Assembly (NCBI GenBank): GCA_002440225.1
Contig: DJSH01000011.1
Location: forward strand, 1 to 24,012
Direction: 5' to 3'
Source: Candidatus Segatella violae
Lineage (GTDB): Bacteria; Bacteroidota; Bacteroidia; Bacteroidales; Bacteroidaceae
DNA length: 24,012 nucleotides
Position numbers and translations under genes: made by a program. The notes under the pieces were generated by a model. It was not told the origin of the DNA, did not search any database, and saw only the letters and a list, made by a program, of their open reading frames with translations. Below, piece after piece: positions 1 through 8,536 of the stretch. Each line of letters opens with the position of its first letter. Position 1 is the stretch's first letter.

Positions 1-26
1 GTCAAAACATATAAAAATATTCAGAT

Positions 27-2552
27 ATGGAAAGAAATAAGATAGATTATGGCATAGACTTAGGTACTACCAATTCTGCTATATGTAGAATGGAAAAGGG
101 TGTGCCTGTTATCCAGAAGACTGACATCCAAGCAGATATTATGCCTTCTTGTGTGAGCGTAAACAAGAAAGGAGCCAGAAGAGTTGGACAAACAGCCTAC
201 AACTCAATGCTTCAAGATAAACGTAGAGCTACAAAGTCTTGGAAATATACTTCAAATTCCTATGTTGAGTTTAAACGTTCTATGGGAACAAACCAAACTT
301 ACAATAGTTCATACCTTGGAAAAAGCTTAAGCCCTGAAGAACTCTCTGCCGAAGTACTCATTAAACTGAAGTCCTTTGTCTTGGATGAAAATGTTCATGA
401 TGCCGTTATCACTGTTCCTGCCAAGTTCACTCTTTTGCAGAAGACAGCAACACTTGAAGCAGCAAAGCTCGCAGGTTTCGAACATTGTGAGTTGCTTCAA
501 GAGCCTATAGCTGCTTCTATGGCTTTCGGCTTATCTACAGAAGAGAAAAATGGCTATTGGATGGTGTTTGACTTTGGAGGCGGAACATTTGATGCAGCCC
601 TATTGAAAGTCGAAGATGGAATCATGCAAGTATTTGACACAGAGGGCGACAATTACTTGGGTGGAAAGAATCTTGATTTGGCACTTGTCAATGACATTAT
701 CATACCTTACTTGAAGGAGAACTATGCCATTGACGGCATTCTCGCTGTACCAGATAAGAAAGAGATTCTACAGGAAGCGATGAAAACCTACACGGAAGAG
801 GCGAAGAATCAGTTATCCTTCCAGACATCATGGGATATTTTGTCAAATTTAGGAGACTTAGGAGAAGATGACAATGGGGAAGAAATCGAATTAGATTTGA
901 CCATTACACAAGAACAAGCCTTTGCCTCTATGCGCCCTTATTTCCAGAAGGCTGTTGATATTTGTAAGAAACTTCTGCAAAGAAACAATATGACAGGCGA
1001 ACAGCTCAATAAGTTGATTCTTGTGGGTGGTCCGACACACTCCCCATTGGTACGTGATATGCTTCGTGAGCAGATTACACCAAATGTAGATACAAGTATT
1101 GACCCTATGACGGCAGTAGCAACAGGCGCAGCCCTCTATGCTTCAACCATAGACTCACAAGCAGTATCTTCAATTCAAGATACCAATACGGTGCAATTGA
1201 CGTTGAGTTATGAATCAACATCTGTAGAAAGTTCAGAGTGGGTATCCGTTCAATTGAACAATTCTGTTTCTATAAATCTTAACAGCGTTTGGGTTGAATT
1301 TGTGAAAAGTGACGGTACTTGGTCAAGTGGAAAAATTGAAGTTACTGACGCAGGTAATGTTGCCGAAGTAATTTTGCAGCAAGGAAGAGTAAATTCTTTC
1401 AATGTAAAAACTTACGACCGAATGGGTAATTCATTGGAGTGTTTCCCTAATGAAATTAGCATTATTCAAGGTTCAAAAGTTGGAGCAGCTATATTACCTT
1501 ATAATATAGGTATAGCAACGCTTGGAGATGATGAACGTATTGCTGATTTCACTCCTATCACAGGTTTGGAAAAGAACAAGCCAATACCTGCTGTTGGTCA
1601 ATATAGCGACACATTAAAAACTACATGCCAACTTCGACCAGGAGTAAGCGAAGATAAAATGGTTATTCCTGTATATCAAGCAGACTATTTTGAGGAGGAT
1701 ACACCTGCCAACTTGTATGAGAAAGTTGGAGCTGTTGTCATTGATGGAAGAGATGTAGAGAAATACGTTCCAGAGGATACACAAGTAGAAATAACAATTA
1801 GAGTTATCGAGTCGGAAAAGCAAAAGGTTGAGGTATATATTCCTTCAACAGAGCAGATGATATGTAAAGACTTCATTGTAGATCCTGTCATCAAATTGTC
1901 AGAAGTTCCACAAGAGATAGAACAAAATTTTTCTGATGCGCAACTTACACTCAACAATTTGAGTAATCAAGGCATAGATACATCTGACTTGCAACAGCAA
2001 TTGGAGGGCGTCAAGAAAGAGGATTCCGAGAGCTCGGAGAAGAAGATGGTGTTACAGCATCAAAAGGAAGTTCTTCGTGAGATTGCCAAACGCAAGGCCG
2101 AATCTGAATTTGGCAAGACAGAAGAGAATTTGAAACGTATGTTCAATATGACAGAAGAGGACAACCAAAAATATGGTACCCCAGACACTACTCAGCGACT
2201 GGAAGAATTACGTCCAAGAGTTGATGCCGCTATTGTGAAGTTGCAGCAAAAAGCTACAGATTCAGTTAAGCAAGCTAAGGAATTGATTTCCGAGATACGT
2301 GATTTAGATTATGATTTGGCACTCGTTGACTATTTTAAAGCATGGGTGTTTGGTTGGAATCGTGACTTCGAGGCGATTGCTTGGAAGAACAAAAATCGTG
2401 CCCGTCAACTTGTAAACCAAGCTGTTGGTATCATCAATGGCACACCAACCAAGGATGCTTTGTTCCCAATCGTCAAACAACTTATCAGCTTGCTTCCTGA
2501 GACTTCTGTCCCACAAAATGCAAGTAATTTTGGATTATTAAGAAGAAAATAA
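27..2552 (+). CDS. Hsp70-family (DnaK-like) ATPase with inter-domain insert
   Basis: An 841-residue Hsp70 homologue, against about 640 for DnaK. Visible ATPase motifs are phosphate-1 DLGTTNSA (11-18), the DnaK K70 equivalent in EFKRSMG (K83), LLQEPIAASMAFG (156-168), phosphate-2 DFGGGTFD (182-189) and the adenosine motif LVGGPTHSPLVR (332-343). The nucleotide-binding domain therefore looks active. The usual DVLLLD-type linker is missing. About 100 Ser/Thr/Val-rich, beta-looking residues (roughly 380-485) come before a recognisable substrate-domain start, NIGIATLG (493-500). The C-terminal third (about 625-760) is helical and charged, like an extended lid, and there is no EEVD end. The stop lies 1 nt before the next start, so co-translation with the kinase/AAA gene is likely. 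Upstream sequence is only 26 nt, so the promoter is not visible. Family assignment is secure; the cellular role is inferred. Confidence 0.93.
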   Translation: MERNKIDYGIDLGTTNSAICRMEKGVPVIQKTDIQADIMPSCVSVNKKGARRVGQTAYNSMLQDKRRATKSWKYTSNSYVEFKRSMGTNQTYNSSYLGKSLSPEELSAEVLIKLKSFVLDENVHDAVITVPAKFTLLQKTATLEAAKLAGFEHCELLQEPIAASMAFGLSTEEKNGYWMVFDFGGGTFDAALLKVEDGIMQVFDTEGDNYLGGKNLDLALVNDIIIPYLKENYAIDGILAVPDKKEILQEAMKTYTEEAKNQLSFQTSWDILSNLGDLGEDDNGEEIELDLTITQEQAFASMRPYFQKAVDICKKLLQRNNMTGEQLNKLILVGGPTHSPLVRDMLREQITPNVDTSIDPMTAVATGAALYASTIDSQAVSSIQDTNTVQLTLSYESTSVESSEWVSVQLNNSVSINLNSVWVEFVKSDGTWSSGKIEVTDAGNVAEVILQQGRVNSFNVKTYDRMGNSLECFPNEISIIQGSKVGAAILPYNIGIATLGDDERIADFTPITGLEKNKPIPAVGQYSDTLKTTCQLRPGVSEDKMVIPVYQADYFEEDTPANLYEKVGAVVIDGRDVEKYVPEDTQVEITIRVIESEKQKVEVYIPSTEQMICKDFIVDPVIKLSEVPQEIEQNFSDAQLTLNNLSNQGIDTSDLQQQLEGVKKEDSESSEKKMVLQHQKEVLREIAKRKAESEFGKTEENLKRMFNMTEEDNQKYGTPDTTQRLEELRPRVDAAIVKLQQKATDSVKQAKELISEIRDLDYDLALVDYFKAWVFGWNRDFEAIAWKNKNRARQLVNQAVGIINGTPTKDALFPIVKQLISLLPETSVPQNASNFGLLRRK

Positions 2553-2553
2553 T

Positions 2554-4290
2554 ATGTTGTTCAATAAAGGACAGAAAATAGACAAATATAAGGTAGAGTT
2601 TCCGTATAAGACTGGTTCTTATGCGGAAACATATCGTGTGAAAGATTTGAATGGTAACATTCGTTTCCTCAAACTTATTTGCTTCTCAAAGTTAGATGCT
2701 TCACAATACAGTCCTGAGGGTAAAGTTCTTGAAGTAGAACTTGCTAACGAACTCATCAAGGAAGGAACTTTGGGCTTTGTCGATGCTGGAACCCGGATAG
2801 AGAAGGGACAACAATATGCCTTTGTTGTTCAAAGATTTATCAGTGGAGAAAGTTTAGCAGACAAAATGAATCGAGATGCTGTCCTCCCTGTGTATGAGGC
2901 AAAACAAATTGCACTATCTGTCCTTTCTCAATTGACCTTGTTGCATTCTTTGGACCATCCAATCATTCATAATGGCATCAATCCTCATCATGTGATGCTC
3001 GACTTGAAAGTGCAACCAACCGAAGCTAAATTAGTGGGGTTTGACCATGCTCGTTTCCTCAGTTTGTTGCCAACACGTGGTTGGATAGAATCACCATTCT
3101 ACCAAGCTCCCGAACGATTTAATGGAGTTTGTTCTGTACAAACAGACTTGTATTCTGTAGGAGCATTACTCTACCAAATGATATTTGGCTTGCAACCTTG
3201 GTTTATAGATTTATCCCACTACAAGCAAGAAGAGCAAATACCAGCGTTGCTTCAACAACGTCAGAAACCATTGGTTATCCCAAGCATGGACATATTCGAG
3301 TTAGATGATGCACTTATCAACATTATAACGAAAGCACTTTCTAACCATGTAGATGCTCGTTTTCAAACAGCAGAGGAATTTTCAAAGGCTCTAAAAGGAG
3401 AAATTATCATTCAAAAAGTTCAAACCTCGCAAGCAGTAACAGTTCCTAAGAAAAGAAGAGGCAATGGCTTTGCTGATGTTGCAGGAATGAAAGAGCTTAA
3501 GGAGCAGTTGCAATCTGATGTGATTCAAATACTGAAACAACCTGAAAGAGCAAAGGAATTAGGCTTGTCTATACCTAATGGCATACTCTTTTATGGCCCT
3601 CCCGGCTGTGGAAAGACATTCTTTGCTGAAAGGTTTGCTGAAGAAATTGGTTGCAACTATATGTACACTTTATGTTCAGATGTGGCTTCACCCTATATTC
3701 ATGGTGGACAAGGAAAAATCGCAGCTTTGTTTGACGAAGCAAGAAAGAAAGCGCCTACCATTTTGTTTCTCGATGAAGTGGAAGCAATGATAATGGACAG
3801 AAGTAAGCACACAAATGTAAGTGAACAAGGTGAAGTCAACGAGTTTCTTGCTCAACTCAATAACTGTGGCGAAGCTGGTGTGATGGTTATTGCGGCAACC
3901 AACAAGCCATCCCTCATCGACCCCGCTGCATTGCGAGCTGGACGATTAGAGCAAAAGTTCTATATACCACAGCCAGACAAGGAAACGAGAATGGAACTTT
4001 TCAAAATTGGTCTCAAGAATAGAAAGACAGAATTGGGTATCGACTATGAGAAGTTAGCCAAACTTACAGAAAACAGGGTTTCTGCCGACATCAAGTTTAT
4101 TATAGACACTGCAGCAAGAATGGTATTCAAACGCAATATGGATGCCATCACAGAGGCTGATCTTGAAGAAGCGATAACGATTGTTGAGCCAACTATTTCT
4201 GAAAAGGAGATAAAGGAAAGCGAAAAGATACGAGACAATTTCCAAGGTAAGTCAACTGTTCCAAAAGTAGGATTCATAAATTATAAGTAG
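2554..4290 (+). CDS. Pseudokinase-AAA+ ATPase fusion protein
   Basis: A 578-residue two-domain protein. Residues about 10-285 have a protein-kinase fold: a glycine-loop region (18-28), the VAIK-type lysine K40, an APE motif (185-187) and a following DLYSVG helix. The catalytic parts are lost. The HRDxKxxN loop reads HNGINPHH (139-146) and DFG reads GFD (162-164), so catalytic Asp, Lys, Asn and the metal-binding Asp are all replaced. Residues about 304-545 form an AAA+ module of the p97/FtsH type: Walker A GPPGCGKT (348-355), a pore-loop-like PYIHGG (380-385), Walker B ILFLDE (403-408), sensor-1 VIAATN (445-450) and arginine fingers around R461/R464. It therefore appears to be an ATP-driven remodeller with a pseudokinase sensor or adaptor. 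It abuts both neighbours and probably works with the Hsp70 and J-like products. Confidence 0.9.
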   Translation: MLFNKGQKIDKYKVEFPYKTGSYAETYRVKDLNGNIRFLKLICFSKLDASQYSPEGKVLEVELANELIKEGTLGFVDAGTRIEKGQQYAFVVQRFISGESLADKMNRDAVLPVYEAKQIALSVLSQLTLLHSLDHPIIHNGINPHHVMLDLKVQPTEAKLVGFDHARFLSLLPTRGWIESPFYQAPERFNGVCSVQTDLYSVGALLYQMIFGLQPWFIDLSHYKQEEQIPALLQQRQKPLVIPSMDIFELDDALINIITKALSNHVDARFQTAEEFSKALKGEIIIQKVQTSQAVTVPKKRRGNGFADVAGMKELKEQLQSDVIQILKQPERAKELGLSIPNGILFYGPPGCGKTFFAERFAEEIGCNYMYTLCSDVASPYIHGGQGKIAALFDEARKKAPTILFLDEVEAMIMDRSKHTNVSEQGEVNEFLAQLNNCGEAGVMVIAATNKPSLIDPAALRAGRLEQKFYIPQPDKETRMELFKIGLKNRKTELGIDYEKLAKLTENRVSADIKFIIDTAARMVFKRNMDAITEADLEEAITIVEPTISEKEIKESEKIRDNFQGKSTVPKVGFINYK

Positions 4291-6537
4291 ATGGACATTA
4301 TAAGAAACAATCCATATAGAGTATTAGGCGTGTTGGCGAATGCCTCACGCAAAGACATTGAACGCAACAAAAGTCAAATTAAGGCTTTTGCCAAGGTCGG
4401 GAGAACTCCGTCCTTTCCATACGATTTTGAGAATGTTCTAGGTAAAGTTGAACGTACAGAAGAGTGTTTGAATGATGCTGTAAGCAAGTTGACTTTTGAC
4501 AAAGACAAAGTGGCTTATGGATTATTCTGGTTCTGTGCGAATACATTTATGGATGAAGAAATGCTAAGAAATCTTGCAAGTACCAATCTTGACTTTTCCA
4601 TAAGTTATCTCTGTACTTATGGCACCCAAGAATACTCAACATACATCAACTTAGGATGCCTCAGTTTGATAAAAGGAAGCTGGAGTAATGCCGCATATTG
4701 CTTTGTGCGTCTATTCGACTCGTTGGAGATGTGGAACAAATATATAGAAAGTATTTGTGATCAACCTCAAAATATATCTTATGAAGAAGAACTGGAGAAA
4801 TTTGTAGATACCCTCATTTCTAACTTTCCAATAGTAAACTGGCTGGATGTATTTCATAGCACAAATTTTACAACAACAGATGAGGATAGACAATGCACCA
4901 TAGAACTCAAACATTCTCAAATATTTAGCTATCTTTTACCTAAGTATCAAAATAAAGTAATTGCAGCAATTGACGAACTCTTAAAAGAAGCATCAGGTAT
5001 TGATAGAACCGATGCTATTGCCAATCTAAGCATGGCAGCCAAATTAGAGCAGTCATGCAAGGAATTGTTGGCTACACTCAAGAGCACACTCGATGAAGAT
5101 GATAGAACTTACACTCGCTATGCGGATAAAGTGGCTCTGCAAACATTGGATAATTGCGTTTATTATTTCAATAATGACCAAGGTAATCCTGCTTGTCCAA
5201 AGAATGTCTTGCGTCATGTGCGTTTTTGTGTAAAGATTGCAGAAGGTCAACTTGCTAAAGATAGATGTAAGAAGAACTTTGATGTTATCAAGGAGGCATA
5301 CGACGATATGTGTCCACAAGAGGTGTTGGAGGAAGTAGCTTTCATTGAGGGACAGATGAAAAAATCCTTCAATAGCTACGCTATTACTGGAAACTATGAA
5401 TTTTGGAATAGCTTACGTGCTAGTTCTGAAAAACTAACTCAGATAAAAAGAAAAATCGGTGAAAATGAAAGATATTATTGGCGGTTGTCGGAAAGACTTA
5501 TCCTTTTTTATTTCAACAACATCATTGACTTCGTCAATAATGCAATGAAAGCATTTGAATCTGTTCAGTCTATAAACTATTATATAGAGCTGGACAGACT
5601 TCACACACTTTTGAAAAAATGCAAGCCAATACTAAATGAGTTAGAGTCATTCCCTAAAAAAGACCCTGATTGCATTTCATTCTTCAACAAAAATTATCAA
5701 AAATTTAAGGAAATATATTTGGATTACCATGTTGATGGGGACTATAACAGCCAAACATACAGTCAACCAGTAAATCCATGTCCTTCAGTAAGTGGTAATC
5801 AAAGAAGAACGACAGGCTATAGTTCTCAGAATAGTAATTCATCAAATAATGCAAACAATAAAGCAAGAACAGGAATAAAGTGGGCAAAACCAGAAAAATG
5901 GCTTATGGGCATAGCAGGTGTGATATTATGCATCATGCTTACTTCTTTATGTATCACAATATCAAATGCTCCTGTGCCGAAAAAATCTGTGCAATCAATC
6001 AATTGTAATACTGAACCACGCACATATCTTAACACAGATAATTCTGATGATGCTTCTGGCAAAGAAGAAACCGAAGCTCAAAGTGAACCTTATGAGGTTA
6101 CGTATTTCAACACTGGTGATATGCCGTATCGTAATATTTTTGGAAAAGGCAAGTATGATAAGAGAACAAAAAACTATTTAGAAATTGACAATGGAGGAGA
6201 TACTGATGCTGTCGTCTTCCTTGAAACTTTAGATGGTAGAAAGATTCGTCATGCTTATATCTGCAAGAACGAAAAGTATAGGATGAAGCATATTCCTGCT
6301 GGAAAATATATTGTCAAAATTATGCAGGGAAATTCTTGGAATTCCCAGAAAGATACTGGAAGTGGACCTCTTGGTGGATTTATGGAAAATGTCTCATATT
6401 CAAAATCTGAGAGTTATGATCCATTTGAGTACCCATCATATGCTTCTGGCAAATGGGGTTGGTATTCCATCACACTTTATAAAACGCCTGATGGCAATAT
6501 GAGTACGCAACCAATAAGCGAGGGAGAATTCTTTTAA
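4291..6537 (+). CDS. Membrane-anchored J-domain-like protein without HPD
   Basis: A 748-residue protein starting immediately after the preceding stop. The N-terminus (NPYRVLGVLANASRKDIE, from residue 7) matches the beginning of a J domain, YxxLGV..AS..dI. Where J proteins carry the Hsp70-stimulating HPD tripeptide, this one reads VGRTPSFPYD (36-45), so HPD is absent. Residues about 90-480 are mostly helical and look like TPR or helical repeats. A Ser/Asn/Gln-rich linker (482-530) leads to one hydrophobic segment (about 537-558). After it come an acidic stretch (582-600) and a probably beta-rich C-terminal domain of about 145 residues. Lys/Arg residues before the membrane segment suggest the N-terminus is cytoplasmic and the C-terminal domain periplasmic. 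It is plausibly the membrane docking partner of the Hsp70 encoded two genes upstream. The J-like call rests on the first 50 residues. Confidence 0.75.
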   Translation: MDIIRNNPYRVLGVLANASRKDIERNKSQIKAFAKVGRTPSFPYDFENVLGKVERTEECLNDAVSKLTFDKDKVAYGLFWFCANTFMDEEMLRNLASTNLDFSISYLCTYGTQEYSTYINLGCLSLIKGSWSNAAYCFVRLFDSLEMWNKYIESICDQPQNISYEEELEKFVDTLISNFPIVNWLDVFHSTNFTTTDEDRQCTIELKHSQIFSYLLPKYQNKVIAAIDELLKEASGIDRTDAIANLSMAAKLEQSCKELLATLKSTLDEDDRTYTRYADKVALQTLDNCVYYFNNDQGNPACPKNVLRHVRFCVKIAEGQLAKDRCKKNFDVIKEAYDDMCPQEVLEEVAFIEGQMKKSFNSYAITGNYEFWNSLRASSEKLTQIKRKIGENERYYWRLSERLILFYFNNIIDFVNNAMKAFESVQSINYYIELDRLHTLLKKCKPILNELESFPKKDPDCISFFNKNYQKFKEIYLDYHVDGDYNSQTYSQPVNPCPSVSGNQRRTTGYSSQNSNSSNNANNKARTGIKWAKPEKWLMGIAGVILCIMLTSLCITISNAPVPKKSVQSINCNTEPRTYLNTDNSDDASGKEETEAQSEPYEVTYFNTGDMPYRNIFGKGKYDKRTKNYLEIDNGGDTDAVVFLETLDGRKIRHAYICKNEKYRMKHIPAGKYIVKIMQGNSWNSQKDTGSGPLGGFMENVSYSKSESYDPFEYPSYASGKWGWYSITLYKTPDGNMSTQPISEGEFF

Positions 6538-6548
6538 AAAAGATAATT

Positions 6549-7346
6549 ATGATAGAAACAAAACTATATCACTGTACAAAATTTGAAAGTTTGAAGGCCA
6601 TTTTGAAAGATATGGCTTTCAAACCTTCTTATTGTTTAGAGCCAATCAACTATTTGAATGAGCCAATGAGCTTAGCTTTCCCAATGGTATGCTTTGCAGA
6701 CCTTATGGATGTGGAAGTAGCGGAACATATGAAAATCTTCCATAGTGATTGTTATTTGCAAATGAACAAAGATTGGGCTCGAAGAAATGGTTTGTCTAAC
6801 GTGATTTACTATGGTGCGAAAACCAATAGCGCATTTGCTTTTAGAGAAATATTTTTTGAAGGTGCTAAAAAACTTCAAGAAAAGAATAAAGTACTTGATA
6901 ATTTTACGATAGGAGCTAGTTTACTAATGGCACTCATCAAACCATACAAAGGACATTATTGGGATAAAAGTATACACAATTGGTCAAAAGCTGAAACACA
7001 ATTTTATAATGAAAGAGAATGGCGTTTCATACCGATTACTCAAAACAAAGAACATTTTTATCTCGATGAAAAAGATTATAAAAATGACGATTATCGAAAT
7101 GAGTGTTTAAATAATTTGAACAAAAACCCAAAGAACTTACTTCATTTTACATTAAATGACATTGAGGTCATAGGTGTTAAAAACATAGATGAAGTAAATG
7201 ACATTGAGGCGTTCATAAAAAAAATACAACTTCAACAGAAAAATTCAGCAACCCCCATGATAAAATTAACATACAATGGAAACAAAAGACAACAATTTAG
7301 AAATTTCATTACAGAAATTATCAGAAGCCTTACGGCAAAATTCTAA
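6549..7346 (+). CDS. AbiGi-like abortive-infection family protein
   Basis: A 265-residue protein starting 11 nt after the J-like gene, in the same operon. The N-terminal pattern YHCTKFESLKAILKD (residues 7-21), then KPSYCLE, FPMVCFAD and a later NEREWRF motif, resemble the AbiGi/DUF2971 group. In lactococcal AbiG, AbiGi is the antitoxin-side partner of AbiGii. No AbiGii-like nucleotidyltransferase is seen here, so a different partner or function is possible. No signal peptide or membrane segment is evident. The last 71 nt overlap the next gene. At 7252-7256 there is a run of five C; with one C fewer the frame would stop at once (TGA) and leave 15 nt before the next start. The present C-terminus of about 29 residues may therefore be a slipped extension. 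Family recognition is from memory of motifs. Confidence 0.65.
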   Translation: MIETKLYHCTKFESLKAILKDMAFKPSYCLEPINYLNEPMSLAFPMVCFADLMDVEVAEHMKIFHSDCYLQMNKDWARRNGLSNVIYYGAKTNSAFAFREIFFEGAKKLQEKNKVLDNFTIGASLLMALIKPYKGHYWDKSIHNWSKAETQFYNEREWRFIPITQNKEHFYLDEKDYKNDDYRNECLNNLNKNPKNLLHFTLNDIEVIGVKNIDEVNDIEAFIKKIQLQQKNSATPMIKLTYNGNKRQQFRNFITEIIRSLTAKF

Positions 7347-7845
7347 TAATAGCCATTCACAACAGAAAGCTAATCCATACTTCGTATGTCCTTTATGTGG
7401 AAGAATGGAGCGTATTAGTGATGCCAAACATTATCTTAAAGAAGTTAATAGAGAATACTATTTTGACAAATACCGCATTATAAGTTATAACTTCAGAATT
7501 TGCCCCCAATGTGCTTCCAGTATTAAAAAGGGGTATCTTGTCTCTATCCTTTTGTGGCTCATGATTGGAGCTGTTTTCTATACGATATTTGCATATGTCT
7601 ATTTTTATGTAGATGACATCATATGGATAAAAAAAATATTTGGAGAGCTTAGTGATAGAAGCGGTGGAGAGTTCTTCTGCATTTTTATTGGATTAACATT
7701 GTTTGGTGCATGGATTCCAGGCGCATTATGTTACTTATTTTGCACAACTTTCTTACTCTATAAAAGCGATGGAGATATAAGTGCAAAATTCACTGAAGCT
7801 ATAAATGGTAATGCAATAGCTCCTTTGGACGAAAAAGACAAATAA
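7276..7845 (+). CDS. Two-TM membrane protein with zinc-ribbon-like N-terminus
   Basis: A 189-residue protein whose family I do not recognise. It has two CxxC knuckles, CPLC (C38, C41) and CPQC (C76, C79), spaced as in a zinc ribbon. Two long hydrophobic segments (about 88-111 and 133-160) follow, then a short polar C-terminus. The ribbon is probably cytoplasmic. The ATG at 7276 lies inside the previous reading frame (71-nt overlap). It is kept because the next Met (M44) would remove the first knuckle. It is the last gene of the Hsp70/AAA operon, followed by two stem-loops. Being last and membrane-located, it could be an effector or an anchor of the system, which is inference only. Confidence 0.7.
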   Translation: METKDNNLEISLQKLSEALRQNSNNSHSQQKANPYFVCPLCGRMERISDAKHYLKEVNREYYFDKYRIISYNFRICPQCASSIKKGYLVSILLWLMIGAVFYTIFAYVYFYVDDIIWIKKIFGELSDRSGGEFFCIFIGLTLFGAWIPGALCYLFCTTFLLYKSDGDISAKFTEAINGNAIAPLDEKDK

Positions 7846-7880
7846 AGATTCATTCACAATGAAGTGAAAAAATCACCGCC

Positions 7881-7920
7881 AAGTTAGTATAACTGTCTGA
7901 TTTTGAAATTATGCTAACTT
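7881..7920 (+). repeat. Imperfect 12-bp inverted repeat (stem-loop)
   Basis: Arms AAGTTAGTATAA (7881-7892) and TTATGCTAACTT (7909-7920) pair over 12 positions with one G-U type mismatch and a 16-nt loop. The element sits between the end of the + strand operon and the terminator hairpin. It may be an mRNA 3'-end stabiliser or part of a compound terminator. Confidence 0.6.
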
Positions 7921-7928
7921 TAAAAATA

Positions 7929-7959
7929 AAAGGCTGAGCAATTCGCCTGCTCAGCCTTT
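7929..7959. terminator. Strong hairpin between convergent genes
   Basis: The 12-bp perfect inverted repeat AAAGGCTGAGCA / TGCTCAGCCTTT has a 7-nt loop. It is flanked by A-rich sequence on the left and a short T run on the right. It lies between the + strand operon end (7845) and the - strand GNAT end (7968), so it probably terminates both. Confidence 0.8.
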
Positions 7960-7967
7960 ATGTATAG

Positions 7968-8518
7968 TCATTCTTGATAATTAGATGCCAAATCATAATA
8001 CATCAATTTCGTGTGTGCGTTCTCGTCTTTGCGAGTTAATGGCAAGAAACCATTCTTTTCGTAGAAAGGGACGGCATTCTTGTAAGCATCCACAGTGATG
8101 AAGCGACAGCCCGTCTTGTTGCTTTCGGCAAACAAAGTCTTGATAAAGTACAATAAGAAGGAGCCCATGCCTGTGCCACGACAACTTACATTGACACCGA
8201 AACGGCAAAGTTTTACTGCGAGATAACTCTTTAAGCGTTTCTCATGCACAAAGCGATGCTTGCGAAATCGATTGAACTCGCTGTTGGAATTGAAGTCTGT
8301 CAAGGAAATTCGGTCGTTTGCAAGGCTGAAATATGCGGCAACTTGCTGTTTGTCTTCCACGATGTAGGTGACAGCAAGCATCGCTTGTCTATAAGCACCC
8401 GCTTCACATTGGTAATGAAGTCGTTTAGGTCTTCGTCACCGCAATCAAATTCATGGGCGCATTCTTCTTTTGCCAAACTACGAACGGAGTAAGTAGCTTG
8501 GAATTGTTCTTCTGTCAT
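7968..8518 (-). pseudogene. GNAT N-acetyltransferase, frameshifted
   Basis: Two - strand frames together encode one GNAT protein of about 182 residues. The first (from 8518) reads through the family start FDCGDEDLNDFITN (residues 24-37). It then runs out of frame to a stop at 8300. The second frame continues with EAGAYRQAMLAVTYI, then the C-terminal acetyl-CoA-binding half, with a GTGMGSFLL loop and VPFYEKNGF near the end. The break is at 8406-8407: the reading frame is restored by one added base or two removed, so a single-base deletion is the simplest cause. The FDCG..LNDF signature is shared with GNAT proteins that act as toxins on aminoacyl-tRNA (TacT/AtaT class) and with housekeeping relatives. 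It lies 18 nt after a small antitoxin-like gene. A sequencing error is possible. Confidence 0.8.
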
Positions 8519-8536
8519 TTGCTTTCCTTTCCTCTA

